From assembly GCA_025403435.1 (NCBI GenBank), contig CM046345.1, positions 1,488,001-1,552,000 on the forward strand: a DNA stretch of 64,000 bases, read 5' to 3'. Both the position numbers and the translations under genes were made by a program. This DNA comes from Artocarpus heterophyllus (Eukaryota > Streptophyta > Magnoliopsida > Rosales > Moraceae). Shown here in pieces: positions 21,330 through 34,056 of the stretch. Numbering within the stretch: position 1 is the first letter of the stretch; each line of letters starts with the position of its first letter. The notes under the pieces are model-generated. The model was not told the origin of the DNA, searched no databases, and saw nothing but the letters and a program-made list of their open reading frames with translations.

Positions 21330-24300
21330 TTACACTCTCTCTGGCCCACTTGGAAGAGCTTCATAGCCATCATGTTGGTGATTCTTGGCAGCAAAGATTT
21401 TAACAGGAATGCACTTTACAACAACAGCAACCAGCAAACTAGCGGCACCAATCAAGACACTGAGTAGCCACAACTCCCAACTAATTGGCACAGTTCCAGC
21501 AAAAGTGCCCAAAAGTTCAACTATGATTACTTGGAAAACTACTGTGGACACCACCACCATCATAAAAAGCCAACTATCAAACATGCCCTTAAAAACATTC
21601 ATCTTTTCCATGTCCCTGCTGTTTACTTCATTAAATATCTAATTTGCAAAATCCAATAAAAACCAAAAGAATGTGATTAGACTAAGGTTGGGTTTACTTT
21701 AGTTATCATGAATGGAAAGTAAATAGGCAACAAACAGTAATGCAAATTAAGTCAAAGGGCAGGGGTGTATGTACTAAAATTATCAGGAAAAAAACAGGCT
21801 GGACTGTTTTGAGGTGGGGCAAACATAGAATTTTAGAGGTGGCAAACTACAAGTTCCATCAGATTTCAGGTGTAAAATTAAAGGGAAATAAAAAATCAGG
21901 TGCGGCGGCCTCCTACCTTAGACTGTATGTTGTTCTCCCCATGTCTTTACAAATTAGTATACATGGCCTAAGTATATCGCTCAAGAAACAATGGCAATTA
22001 GGAACATTTTCTGGAGCAAAAGTTGATAAAATACCTGGCAGAACACAAAGGTGTTGAATATAACTGTGTTGAGAACTGAAGTAGCATCTGGACCAGTGAG
22101 ATTCAACAGTTGTTTCCCACAAAAATTGAGGACCAAAAGGACCACAATCTGGTAAATGCTCAGGCCAATGATATTCCTCCACATAATCTCAGTAATGAAA
22201 TGGACATTTCTCCCAATTGGTGGCCTCTTCATTAACCCTTCATTTGGTGGTTCTGTGGCCAATGCCAGAGCACCAAGAGTGTCCATTATCAAGTTCACCC
22301 AAAGCATCTGAACAGCAGTGAGTGGAGCAGAACCTGAAGAGAACAAGATATTTTCACAAAAAGGAAAACCAGTAACCAAAAAGATTACCAAAAAAGGAGT
22401 GAAGTTTTTAATAAACTAGGGACCTGATATGCAGGCAGAAATGAAGTTCAGCACTAGAGCAACAACATTAACTGTCAACTGAAACTGCACAAACTTTTGA
22501 ATGTTGATGTAAACGGCACGTCCCCATCTAACGACATTCACTATAGTTGTGAAGTTGTCGTCCATTATGATCACATCAGAATTTTCTTTTGCAACCTACA
22601 GCATTTTTAAGTGTAATTTAAAAAGACTGATGATACAAAAGGTTCTAGAAGAATCGTATGAGGCAATATAAAATGTCAATAATTTCTTTTTCTTTCATTT
22701 TTTGTATGTTTCTCCTAAATTATTGATTTGATTCACTCAAGGAAACCACCGGTTACTAACACAACATTGATCTTCCCCACAAAAATTTGTTGTACAATAA
22801 GAAAGAAAAAAGATGATTTATGCTGCTTTTGTTTTTTAAGAAGTTTACAAAACAAATATTCATCGCGATTTTCCAAGAAAAGAAAAAAAAAATCCAACCT
22901 CGGTTCCTGCCATGCCCATGGAAAGTCCAATGTCTGCCTCATGCAAAGCAGGAGCATCATTGGTCCCATCACCAGTCACCGCCACAACTTCTTTAAGCTC
23001 ATTCCTCAAATGAGATACTAAAGTGTGCTTGTCCAAAGGCATTGATCTTGCCATCACCTGAACAACCACAAATTATTAGATCAAAAAATTTGATTCACAA
23101 CTTTGAATTTTTATGGCAAAGAAGTTAATGAGACCTGTAGTTTTGGTAACAACTCGTTGATGTCCTGCGGATTCTTATTGCGGAATTCTGGCCCTTCTAT
23201 GGCCAAACCATCTTCTGTCAAGATACCACACTCCTTGGCTATGGCTTTTGCAGTATTGATATTATCACCAGTGACCATTCTAACAGTTATTCCAGCCGCT
23301 AAACAAGACTGGACGGCTTCTTTAACCCCAGGACGCACGGGATCCTTGATTCCAACCACAGCTATTAATGTGTAATTATCTTCAGGAATACTATCTGCAT
23401 CAGAACTCCCTTTGATGTCCTTGAAAGCTGTGCAAAGAGTCCTCAAAGCTTCACAAGCAAAACCGTTTATCACATTCGAGATGCTTGTCTTCTGCTCTTC
23501 GGAAAGAGGCACAGATTTCCCGTCGGAATTCAATACCTTGTCACACATTTTGAGAACAATTTCTGATGCTCCTTTGCAGAATGCTCTAAACCCTCCATTA
23601 TTAGGAATAGCCACAAGAACTGACATCTTTTTCTTCAATGAATTAAAAGGCTCAACCTTGACTAAGCTATACTTCTCATCATAAGCCTTTGGATCACCTC
23701 CAGCATTTAATCCAAATTCCATTAAAGCTGTTTCTGTTGGAGACCCAATTGCTTTTTGCCTTCCATCTTTCCCTTTGACTACTTCTGAGCTAGTGTTCTG
23801 AAACATAGACTGTAAGAAAAGGTCGACCACTTCTTCGGAGACCGACGATTTGAGTACATTTTCTTTGGCATTGCTTGTGATTGTCTTGGTTTCGTTACAA
23901 ATCCATATTTTACTCACCACCATGTGGTTCGTTGTCAATGTTCCTGTTTTGTCTGTGCAAATACAAGTGGCCGAACCCATTGTCTCGCACGCAGAGAGGC
24001 GCCTCACGAGCGCCTTATCAGACATCAACTTTTTCATGGCAAAGGCAAGGCTTAGTGTCACAGCCAACGGAAGCCCTTCTGGGACTGCAACAACAATTAT
24101 GATCACAGCAGTGGCAAAATAGTTCAAAAGCTCCAAAGCATCACTTGAAGACCATTTTGTGATTTGGTTGTGCATTGCCTTTCCCACTAAAAACCTTGTG
24201 GTCAGAACCAAAAATGTCAAAACAGCAACAGCCAAACCAATTTTTCCAATTATTGTTGCAACCCCATTAAGCTTAACTTGAAGAGGTGTCTCATTGTTTC

Positions 24301-27300
24301 CTTCTTCATTTAGAGTGTCCATTAATCTTCCCCATTCAGTCCTCATACCGACCGCCGTGACTAGCATTTTGCCAGAGCCGTCTTGCACTTTAGTCCCCGA
24401 TAGGAGAAAAGGCCTGCCTCTGTTTACAGCCATAGGCTCACTCTCCCCAGACAAGCTCGATTCGTCGACAGTCAAGCTGTATCCAGAGATGAGAACCCCA
24501 TCGGCGGGAACTTGGTCCCCGATTGCAAGATGAACCACATCTCCAACCACTAGATCATAGATTGAGAGGTTTTGCCTGGTTCCATTTCTTGTGACTTGAA
24601 CCGAAATGTTCTTCTTTTCTTTGTCCAAGTCCCTAAACTGCAATGACTGCTTGTAGTCACTTGTTGCAGTGACTATAACTACCAAGAAAATACTGAGTAT
24701 TATCCCTAAGCCATCATACATGCCGCTAGGCCAACCTTCCGTGGCGACTCCGACGCCTATTGAGGCTGCAGCCGATATCATGAGGACGACTAGAGTTAAG
24801 TCCTGAATGGCATCCCACACAAACATCCAAAAGCCTTTCGGAGGCTTCTCGACGAAACGGTTGGATCCATACACGTTCTGCCTATTGCCTGCATCGGTTG
24901 AGGCAACGCCGTCTTTCAGGGACACGCCTAGTTCTTTTGCTATTCCTTCAACCCCGCCATGTAGCTCCAGAGACTTGTCATCATGGGAACGAACAATGCT
25001 TGCAAGTTCGTCTGGCTCTACTCTAAAACCGGCTTCCTCAACTTGTTTGGAGAGCTTGTACTGATTTCGCTTCCCGGCTACATAAGATCAAATAGGATTA
25101 CAAAAGGTTCAATCACAATTTGAATCTTTTTGCTTAATGTTTTATTACAAAAATTTAAATTTGTATTCAAACTTTTTATTTAAACTGATTTTTTTACTAC
25201 AATGTTTTATTACAAAAATTTAAATTTTTATTTAAATTTTTTATTCAAACAGATGTGCCAAACGGGCTATAAATATCCACTTAAGATTATCACTTGATCA
25301 AGAAGAGAGTACCTGCAATGAAATTTAGTGCTGCTTTTTGTACACATAAGGCTACTCTTATTTTTTCCTGCCCAAAAAAAGTGGAAGCATAATGAAAATA
25401 CATTATTAGTACTCTTTATAATTAGCCAAAAAAAAAATGCAGCTTTCTAGAGTTGCAGAAAAAAAAAAAGCTTTCATCTCAAAAGATTGTGTTTTATTGT
25501 TAGAATTCTACTTTTATTTCTTTCATCTAAGAATAATTTAGGAATTTCCAATGGTAGGTTCTAACAATGACTTTTATATCTTTACAATTTCTGGGAAACT
25601 TCAGAAGTTTTGAAAAACGCTTTGCCTTGGAATTTGCATGCACAATTTTGAAAAAAATTTCTTGGATTTTGAATCTATAATATGGGAATAAACCCTTAGA
25701 TGAAAAGAATGAAACCGAGACCAGGAGTAATTGTCCATGAACCCACAACACGTACGCTTTAGGATAACTATGAACCCAAGAAAAGATTCTTCAATAAATT
25801 CTAGAAAGGTCAAAGGGGGGCTAAAATTTTTGACTAGCAGATGATCTTGGGCAAAAAGTTACTCATGACATAAATATGAAAACTATATATAATATGGTCA
25901 ATTTTTCCCATTGAAAAAACTCTTGTATTGTTGTTGTACAGAAAATATCAGAGAAGTTTCCATTTAGTCCAATAGATAGAAATCAATATTGGTCAGCCTA
26001 ATTCCTGTGTTAAGAACTCTTTGATACTTAAAAACAATGATCGTTCATTTTGCTTAGTTTTATTCAAGGATGGAGTGAGATTTATGTGAGTGGGTGCACG
26101 TGCCTCTATTTCTTGTATTTTTTTTTTGAAATTTAGTTATGTCCTTAATTTTTGTGTAAAATTTTAATTGTATCCTCACTTTTTAAGAAAATTAAAATCG
26201 TTTCTTGTTTAATAGTTGCAATATATAATTATGTTCCTATTTAATAAAAATTATTGATTTTTTTAGTGTCTCTACTGAAAATTGTTCTGGTTTGCTACTA
26301 ATTATATTTCAACTATCTATTTTTTTTAATACTTCAACTATATATGTATTTAAGGGTCTATTTATTGGAACTTATATAGAACGTTTGGCAAAGTGAGTTA
26401 AACTCAGTTTTAGTTAAAAACATTATAGTATATGAGAATTTTATACAATAGCAATTTTTTATTTTTTATTGTAATATGTGAGAGCTTTTTACTGTTTGAG
26501 TTAGAAATTATGAGTTTTAACTTAGTTGATCAAATGCTCTAATAATTGTTTAATAACTATTAATCTTCGATAAAGATTGCCTTTAAAAAATTTGTTAGCT
26601 TGTCAACTTCAGAAAAATAGTGAACTCAATGGGGAAAAAATGTACTTAAGAACTATATTAGAAATTGTTACAACTTAAATTACTAATTATGCGCTCCAAA
26701 AGAACTCAAGAACTATATATAAAGTTTATGCTAAATAACACACCCAACAATACGAAAATTTCAGCATATATATTCTTCAAAAAAAAATGCCAAAATTATA
26801 TTTAACAACTAGTATGTTTTTTTCTTCTTCTTGTTGTTGTTGAAACGATTCCTATGTTTAATTCAACAAAAGTGTTATAGACCACATTCTAAAAAAAAAT
26901 GATGTAGAACATGAGGAAGGTTTCTTTTAAAAAAAGTTTACAATAAGAGAGTTGTATATTTTCATGAGAAAATTAGATAAATGACTTATTTTTACCACCT
27001 TTTAAATAAATAATTGGCCTTTTCAAAATTTAAAGAAATGACCGCATCTTTTGAAAATTAAGGAAATGGACTTTTTTTAGCAGTACAACTAATTAACCTT
27101 AGTATATCACTTATTAACTATAATTTATCAATAATAAATTAATTTATTATTAATTCACTAATGATTTATAATCAAAAAATCTATAAATTATTAAGTAAAT
27201 AAATAACCAAGTTAATTAATGATAAAGTATAAATCAATACATCATTGATATACTGCAATTTATCAAATGATATACTGATTAAAATCAATTCATCATTGAT

Positions 27301-28898
27301 GTACTATAGTATATTATTGATATACAAAAAGAACTATTTTTGAATTGTACATGAATCCTTAAAAGTCGGTCAGATTTTATGACTAACAGATTTATTTAAA
27401 TGTTTTGAAAATTAAAAAAATATATTCTAGATTAATATTTAAGAAAATTTTGGTCAAAGAGTTTTGCCCCATTTTTTAGCTCAATATATACATACAAATG
27501 TACATGGAGTTTTGTCCAAAACATTGCTAATTCCAATCATAGTAAGAATCAGCATATACACTAATATAGAGAAAAGAGTTATTTGCATAACCTGCCGAGT
27601 TTAAGGAACATTTTAATTTCTTCACAATATTATTTGACCACGAAAATTTGAAACCTTTTTAGTCACATGCCAACAACGACAGCCTACCGACCGACCACGT
27701 CTCACATTTTACCACGTGTGAGGCCGTAGATATTGCATGCACTGCATTAAAATGTCAAATGTACCACCGACCACCCACGTGTGCAACGACAAAGCCACCC
27801 ACCGACAAGATGCACGACTAAATTTTTTCCCTCTTTTAATTTTACATATTAAATCTTATTAAAGTTATGTTTTACCTTTTCATTCTCTCCCTTAAAATTA
27901 TATTCTACTTTTTTTTCCTTAATTTATTACATTTTATTAGTTTAGTCCTATTTCAACCACCTGTTAGCTCTATTTCTACCGATGTGTCACATTTTAAATA
28001 GGCTCAACGTGACCATATAAGTTCTAACCACGTATTTTCGTTATAATTGAACATAAGTTAACTGAAAAACTAATCTTTTTTTTTTTTTTAAAGTTTGAAA
28101 ACGAGTTAACTAATCCACAACACATATATACAATTGAACATTCACCAAAAGACAAAACTGCTATGCTTTGGTAAATATAGTTAGAACTAATTTTTTTGAT
28201 TATTAAATAGTATAAAATTCTTAAAGTAAAAAATTATTATAATATAAATCATGTTTTGTATCAAAAAGTCGATTCTAATCATACTTGTCAACACATCTTG
28301 TGAAAAGAAAAAAAAAAAAAAGGGCTCTTGCCATTGAAATTGAATTTTGATGGATATTTTTTTTTTTACTGAATTTTAGTAATAATTGTGTAGTGAAACA
28401 ATAAAAATGATTAGCATAAAGAGATTTCTACATTAGGCTAGTGACGATAATGCATGATTTTGAACCTTAAATCTGGTTAAAGTTACATTAAAATAAAAAA
28501 ATACAAAACCAATAATCAAAGGTATTTTATCATCTAATCAACCTAAAATTTTCAATAATATAAAAATAAAATTGAATACGCTTGCAAAAAAGAAATAATA
28601 ACGCACCTCTAAAATTAAAATTTAAGATTAATTTTGAATTATGATTGAGAATTTAGCAATCATCATGATTGATATCAATGACATGATCGACTTTAGAAAA
28701 GATCAAGTGAAAACGATCATGAACCTGAAGTTTGGTGCGCTTTCTCCCGGCTTCGGCTCTCTTGGCAAGATCGGCCACCATGCGAAACCTCCGGCGGGGA
28801 TTCTTGACGACGGAGACCGCCGATCTCCATCTCATGAGAGCTTCCTCGGAAGGTCTTTTGGCATCCAAATCAAAGTTCTTCCTCAAATACTTCTCCAT
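21330..28898 (-). CDS. ACA: Autoinhibited Ca2+-ATPase (P2B type), seven exons, 1036 residues
   Basis: Exons, 5' to 3' on the minus strand: 28725-28898, 25313-25367, 23135-25077, 22899-23057, 22424-22595, 22035-22333, 21330-21638; total 3111 nt, all GT-AG, phases close. The enzyme uses ATP to pump Ca2+ out of the cytosol. The N-terminus (residues about 20-45, [19 protein letters not shown]) is the calmodulin-binding autoinhibitory segment that defines plant ACA pumps. Further on: actuator SGES; M4 PEGLP (409-413); phosphorylation site DKTGT with Asp452; hinge TGDGTNDAP with Asp754 and Asp758; M6 Asn848 and Asp852 for Ca2+; ten membrane spans expected. The first-exon sequence and length fit the ACA1/ACA2/ACA7 branch, whose members sit on ER or plastid/plasma membranes; location here is not provable. 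All key residues are present. It stands alone, convergent with the gene at 18433. The paralogue number is not assigned. Confidence 0.95.
26376..26545. mobile_element. MITE-like relic in intron 1 of the Ca2+-ATPase gene
   Basis: Starts near GTTTGGCAAAGTGAGTTAA and ends near AGTTGATCAAATGCTC. Inside are degenerate forms of the GTAATATGTGAGAGCTTT motif shared with the MITEs at 11818 and 44552. Ends are approximate. Confidence 0.45.
27696..27781. promoter_or_regulatory. ACGT-box cluster in intron 1
   Basis: CACGTC at 27696-27701 and G-boxes CACGTG at 27713-27718 and 27776-27781, amid repeats of ACCGACC. G-boxes bind bZIP and bHLH factors; their place in a long first intron makes an intronic enhancer possible. 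No test is possible from sequence alone. Confidence 0.4.
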
Positions 28899-30570
28899 AA
28901 TTAGTCAGCTGTTTGTGATCTCAATATTGTATGATTTACATATAAAATGTAGTAATGAATGATGTTATTGTGATATTGCGTGTATATGATTGGGATCACA
29001 TCGATTATTTCATATGGAATGGTTCAAACCATATGAAGTGCCGGCTTTAACTGTAAGGAAATTAGGGTAACTGCCTTATAAGGCCTCCTTAAAACTGAAA
29101 GTCCTTATAACTAGGAAATACCTTAACTAATTACTCATAAATGTCTTAAAATGTTGAAGTTAATTGCATTATTTAGGTACTTTTTTGTATTATTTAGGTA
29201 ATTTTTTTTAGTAAAACAAACAAATTCTCTTCATTAGGCTTCATTTTTATTATGTAAATCTCAAAAAAAAAAAAAGAATTAAAGTTTGAAGACTTTTGTT
29301 TCTTCTAGCATGTTTGAGAAATGGTTTGAATTAATTTTCATTAAAATTATAGGTTAATTTCGTAGAAGGTCCCTTTAAGTTTACCCTTAGTCTCCGTTGT
29401 TTAAAAAGTCCTATTTTGATCCTTAGTCTTTTACTTTATTTCAGTTGTAGTCCCTCCATCAATTAGATGTTAAATATTTAATAGAATATTCTTAAAATGT
29501 TCTACTTTGGTCCCTCATTTATTACTTTATTTCACTTGTGATCCTTCCATTAGCAAGGTATTATTAAGGATCAGAATTTTAAAAAAATAAAATAAGAATC
29601 TAAATGCAACAATTTTGATTTCAGTACCTAAAATAAATAAAAAAATTTATCATATTTTTTTTAGATAAGCTTTAATTTCTTTAAAAAATGGTGAAGTTGT
29701 TATATATGCATGTGTATATATAGTTATTGCATTATAGTTACTGTTGCGTTTCAATCAATAACTTTGCATTTCGTAATTTAATCTCTTTCCAATAACTATT
29801 GATCCAAAAGCAAGCCACAGAGAGATTTTTTTTTTAAACTAGAATATCTCAACTAGATTAGAATCGTCTTTTGCCACTCCATCCCAACTTAACTTTTTAT
29901 TAAATAATTTCCTTTCAACTTCATCCTTAATCATACTCTCTCCTATTAAAGTTCTTTTGTAGATTTTGAAAAAGGGTTAAAGGAGAAAATAGTATATTCA
30001 CTCCTTAATTATTTGTTCTCAATTTTTTTTTCTTTTTGTTGTTATATCATCAAATTATATTTATACTCGTCAATTTTAACAATAATGTTTGGTTAATTGA
30101 CGTAAATGGTCCTTAAATTAAATTATATAGTAAGTGAAAGTTTGGTCCCTGATATTAATCTTAGCTGAGCGTCCCTCAAACTCTTTAATTAAGTGCAAAT
30201 AACACTTTTTGGTTAAATTCGGTTAAGTCTTTAACAGATTCGCTCACGTGCAATACAACTAAGTTGATTTAGGAGGGTATTTTAGTAAAATACAAAATAA
30301 ATTTTATAAAAAAAAGAACAAAAAATCTGGGAAAAAAATAAAGAACACAGCTAGTCAACTTCCCTTATCATGGCTACAATATCAGGATCCACTTTATGTT
30401 TCGTTTTTGCCTTATCTGTCTGAAACTAAGATAATCAAAGAAAAAAAAAAAAGAAAATTTGAAAGTTTCAATTAGTAACTACCAGTAAAGTTCTAAGAAA
30501 TCCAGTGCTGAACTTGAGATTATTAAAAAAAAAATAGTGGGGAACATTACACAGTGAAGATGATTTCAAC
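28899..30570. other. Upstream region of the Ca2+-ATPase gene
   Basis: Promoter and 5' UTR must lie at its left end (start codon at 28898, read leftward). The rest is AT-rich, with sequence resembling dispersed repeats near 29350-29480 and 30090-30320 (GGTCC..TTAA and AGTCC..T phrases recur). No gene was seen. Confidence 0.45.
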
Positions 30571-30579
30571 ATTATGATC

Positions 30580-31260
30580 TCAGTGTCGGGGCCGACGACC
30601 TCGCGTGCATGGGGAAAGGGGGAGGGATTTTGAAAAGTGGACTTAAGAAAATTTGATTTTGGCAAAATGATCTTTTTTTTTTAACAGTTTTTTGACTCAA
30701 AAAAATATACTTTTTGGGTATGAAAACAGTTCAATTTTTTTTCTTTTCACTCAGTTGAGATTCATCTCCTCGTTATAATTATTTTCGTCTTTTTTTAAAA
30801 AAAAACTGAAACAATCTAAATGCCTAAAAAAAACGTGTTTTTTTTTTGTCAAAAAAAGGGGAACTTTTCTTCGATTAGGATTTTTTTTTTGCCCTTTCGT
30901 CAAAATCTGCCGGAAAGGGGAGGCCGAGGACTGGGGCCAATGGAAGGGGATCCCCCAAAGGAAGCTTGCGTGGTGTTGGTGGGCTCAATGGGTTCTTTGT
31001 GACGCTACTGCTGCCGAGGAGGACAGCAGGAGGGAGGTCTGTTTTATGGATATTGGCTGAGTTGGGGGCGTGCGAAACGACGAGGATGCTAGCGAAGGGA
31101 TCTGAACGGTGGTGGGAGGATGCTTACGGTGCAGTTGTTGGGCCAAACATATCTAGGCTTCCATGGGAATGGGCTGGCAATGGCTCGACGGAGGCTCGAT
31201 AGAAGTGGCCCAGCTCACGGCTATGCAACTTTGACGGCAAATCCAGAGCCTCTTTCACCC
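30580..31260. other. GC-richer patch of unknown nature
   Basis: Base composition is clearly richer in G and C than on either side, chiefly at 30580-30630 and 30905-31255. Open frames exist on both strands (for example 30966-31202 on plus, 78 codons), but none resembles a protein I know. The right edge is cut by the copia insertion at 31261. It could be an old gene fragment. Confidence 0.35.
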
Positions 31261-31689
31261 CGTTAAATATTTTTAATTATAGTGCACGTGTCATATTCTT
31301 ATTAGTTATTTTATTTATTTAATAAATAATAATTATTGTTTAATAATTATTATGTGTCAAAATCCTGTTGATAATAAGGGAGATATTTTATATTTGTTGC
31401 ACATATTGATGGCACGTGGATTATAAAAGGATCTCAATAAAAACTGATTCTCTTTCTACCCAATATATATTTATCAATAAAAGTATTCTCTCAAAACTAA
31501 GAGAGGTTAAGAGAGAGAAATACAATTTTCTTCAAAGGCCTCAATCATTCCTATCAAGTCTTTATCATATATCAAAGTATGTCTTCTTCTCTAATTATTA
31601 TTATATGAGAATCATAAAATTTAAAAATCTTGGCATTATGTTTATGCAATATTAGGGTTTACTTTGCATAATTAAGGAATTTACTAACA
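31261..31689 (+). repeat. 5' LTR of the copia element
   Basis: 429 bp, from CGTTAAATATTT to TTACTAACA, homologous to 37624-38071 (for example GTGTCAAAATCCT, TATAAAAGGATCTC and AAAGGCCTC are shared). Confidence 0.88.
31422..31428 (+). promoter_or_regulatory. TATA box of the 5' LTR
   Basis: TATAAAA followed by GGATCTCAATA; the same box is at 37785-37791 in the 3' LTR. It is the likely core promoter of the element. Confidence 0.65.
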
Positions 31690-31707
31690 TGTGTATCCGA
31701 GCCATAG
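31690..31707 (+). other. Primer binding site of the copia element, mutated
   Basis: TGTGTATCCGAGCCATAGG starts directly after the LTR and resembles the initiator-Met site (TGGTATCAGAGCC) with about two changes. Confidence 0.6.
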
Positions 31708-31855
31708 GTTTTAGAATGTATGATTTTTCATTAATGATTATTAATTTTTTTCTTTGATTGAATTATTAAGAAATATTTTTAAATCTTCCACTGTACGTTA
31801 CCAATTTGATGATCAAAGCCTTCAAAGTTTCCTTTTCTGTATATCTATATATTGT

Positions 31856-31888
<33 letters not shown>

Positions 31889-33216
31889 TTCATGTTTTAA
31901 TGGTTTATGATGGCTTCCCGATTTTAAGTCCTGACGGGACTTTTATGTTGTTTGATATATATATTATTGAATGTTACTATTGAAGGTAATCAAACCCAAG
32001 GTGTTAATGGCTGCAAGTTCCGTTTGATATTGAAAGGAAATGGTTTTGCAGTTTTCAAGCCAATAATTTAAAAAAAAAAAATCAAAACATTAATTACGGT
32101 TGAATGTATGCGATTATCATAGTCAAAGTTTTGATTTTTTTTTTGAAAAGAATTTTGTTTGAAATTCAAAAAAAAAAAAAGAGGAAGAAATCATGCATCA
32201 ACGTGGGATTTGATCCTATCCCTGTTCTGGGTGTTTAAATGATATGGTCAATTGACCAAGTCTGAAAAGAAATTGGGCTTTAAGCCTAAGTGCTTAAAGC
32301 AAAGCAACCCAAAATAAATGGGTCAATGGGCAAATCCATTAAGAAAAACGAATTGGGCATCAAGCTTTAAGGGCCCAAAACTGAACTGGGTAAGGAACTG
32401 GGTTGGGTTGACCAGACCCGATCCAGTCTCAACCTGTTGACCGTTGTCGCTGACCGACGTTGACCGTTGACTGAGGTTGACTTTGATCCCCACAAAATTC
32501 TTGTTCTTTCTCCTTTTTTCTGCATATTTAATCAAGGTTTTTTAAAATAAATTAAATTAAAATAAAAGAGTCAAAAGCTTAAAGTTTAACGTTTATTAAA
32601 TTTTATAATATTATTATTTAATTTAATGTCTATATTGTGAATAATTTGTTAGTCACCAAAGTAGCCAAATTAGAATGTTTTCATAGATGTCAAATTAAAT
32701 AAAATTCAATTACCTGTGATTATGTGATGCTATTAATGAGATGACACGATGACATATATTTCTTTGTAATCGATATGTTGAAGTTTATTGATTACAAAAT
32801 ATTTAAGGATCGCCAAAGGTTGATTAGTTATTTTATAATCATGAACATAACAACGGTTAATTGATATATTTAGTTAGATATGTTTAGTTCATCCAAAGAT
32901 TGCAAGCATGTCTAATTGGAATATATTTAATTGCCAATTAGGAAAAATTTAAAATAATAATAATACGCATCAATTATTGTCGTAAATTGTTGGATCACTC
33001 AAAGGAGAACTTCAATGTACATTTATGCCTATGTGAATGTTATTTGAATCTATGTTATGTGTTTTTTTATGACCCAAAGTATTAACGTGTGAGCATTCTA
33101 TCAATTTACAGCAGTTGCTCCTATTTTTATTTATGACTCAAAGCATTAACGTGTGAGCATTCTATCTATTTGCAGCATTTGCTCATGTTTCTCTTCATTT
33201 GCAAGCTTCGTCTATT
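31708..33216 (+). other. Long untranslated leader of the copia element, with W-box cluster
   Basis: About 1.5 kb between primer site and gag without coding signal. It has a TA microsatellite at 31855-31890, six TTGACC/TTGACT motifs (32252, then 32408, 32437, 32460, 32467, 32477), and a 64-bp tandem duplication (33069-33132 and 33133-33190). Confidence 0.55.
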
Positions 33217-34056
33217 ATGGAGTTTAATGGGCTTAACTTTCCTGAATGGTCTGAACAAGTTCAGTTTCACTTAGGTATTTTGAATCTTGATTTGGCACTC
33301 CTACATGATAAGTCTGCTGCTATTACTGACACTAGCAGTACCGAACAGAGATCTTTTTATGATGCTTAGGAGAGATCAAATAGACTGAGCTTAATGTTCA
33401 TGTGGATGACAATAGCAGAGAACATCAAGTCAACGATTCCAAAAACTGACAGTGCAAAGAAATTTATGGAATCTGTGAAAAGTGTATCACAATCTGACAC
33501 TGCAGACAAGTCAATTGCTAGGACACTGATGGTTAACTACCATGAAGTTTGGTGGTTCTCATATCGTGCATGAGCATGTCACTAAGACGATAAACATAGC
33601 AGCAAGATTGGGATCCATAGGAATGAAAATGGATGAAAGTTTTCTTATAACATTCATTATGAACTCCTTGCCTCTTCAGTATGGTCCATTCCAAAAAATT
33701 ACAATATAATAAAGGATAAATAGAATATGACAGAATTGCAAACTTTGCTTATTTAAGAGGAAGCAAGACTAAAGAAACAAGGAACTCATTCAGTTAATCT
33801 CATGGGTCAGCCAGGAGCCCAAAAGAAACCAGGAAAGAATAATCAAAAGGGCAATAAAGGACCACTAAAGGTTAATGCATCATCTGCCCAAATCCACAAG
33901 AAGGAACAAAAGACAGATGTGTGCCATTTTTGTGGAAAGCCTGGACACTACAAGAAAGACTGCTTGAAACACAAGACATGGTTCGAAAGTAAAGGTAAGC
34001 ATAGTGCTTTCGTATGTTTCGAATCAAATTTGACAAAAGTTCCTTATAATACTTGA
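33217..34056 (+). pseudogene. copia gag, broken
   Basis: The ATG at 33217 opens a copia gag (MEFNGLNFPEWSEQVQFHL), stopped in frame by TAG at 33367-33369 and shifted near 33540; a further stop (TAA) lies near 33755. The distal part, 33802-34056, is open and carries the CX2CX4HX4C zinc knuckle (CHFCGKPGHYKKDC) near 33940-33965. It packages the element's RNA in intact relatives. Confidence 0.8.

Larger units (their letters stand above)
25368..28724 (-). other. First intron of the Ca2+-ATPase gene (3.36 kb)
   Basis: An unusually long first intron for this gene; the others are 77 to 396 bases except intron 2 (235). It holds a MITE-like sequence (26376-26545), AT-rich sequence with repeated ATTGATATAC at 27095-27340, and a cluster of ACGT-core boxes at 27696-27781. 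No other gene was seen inside. Confidence 0.8.

Noticed and set aside
30966..31202. 78-codon plus frame in the GC-rich patch
   Set aside because: No recognisable family and the opposite strand is partly open as well; kept only as an unexplained patch.
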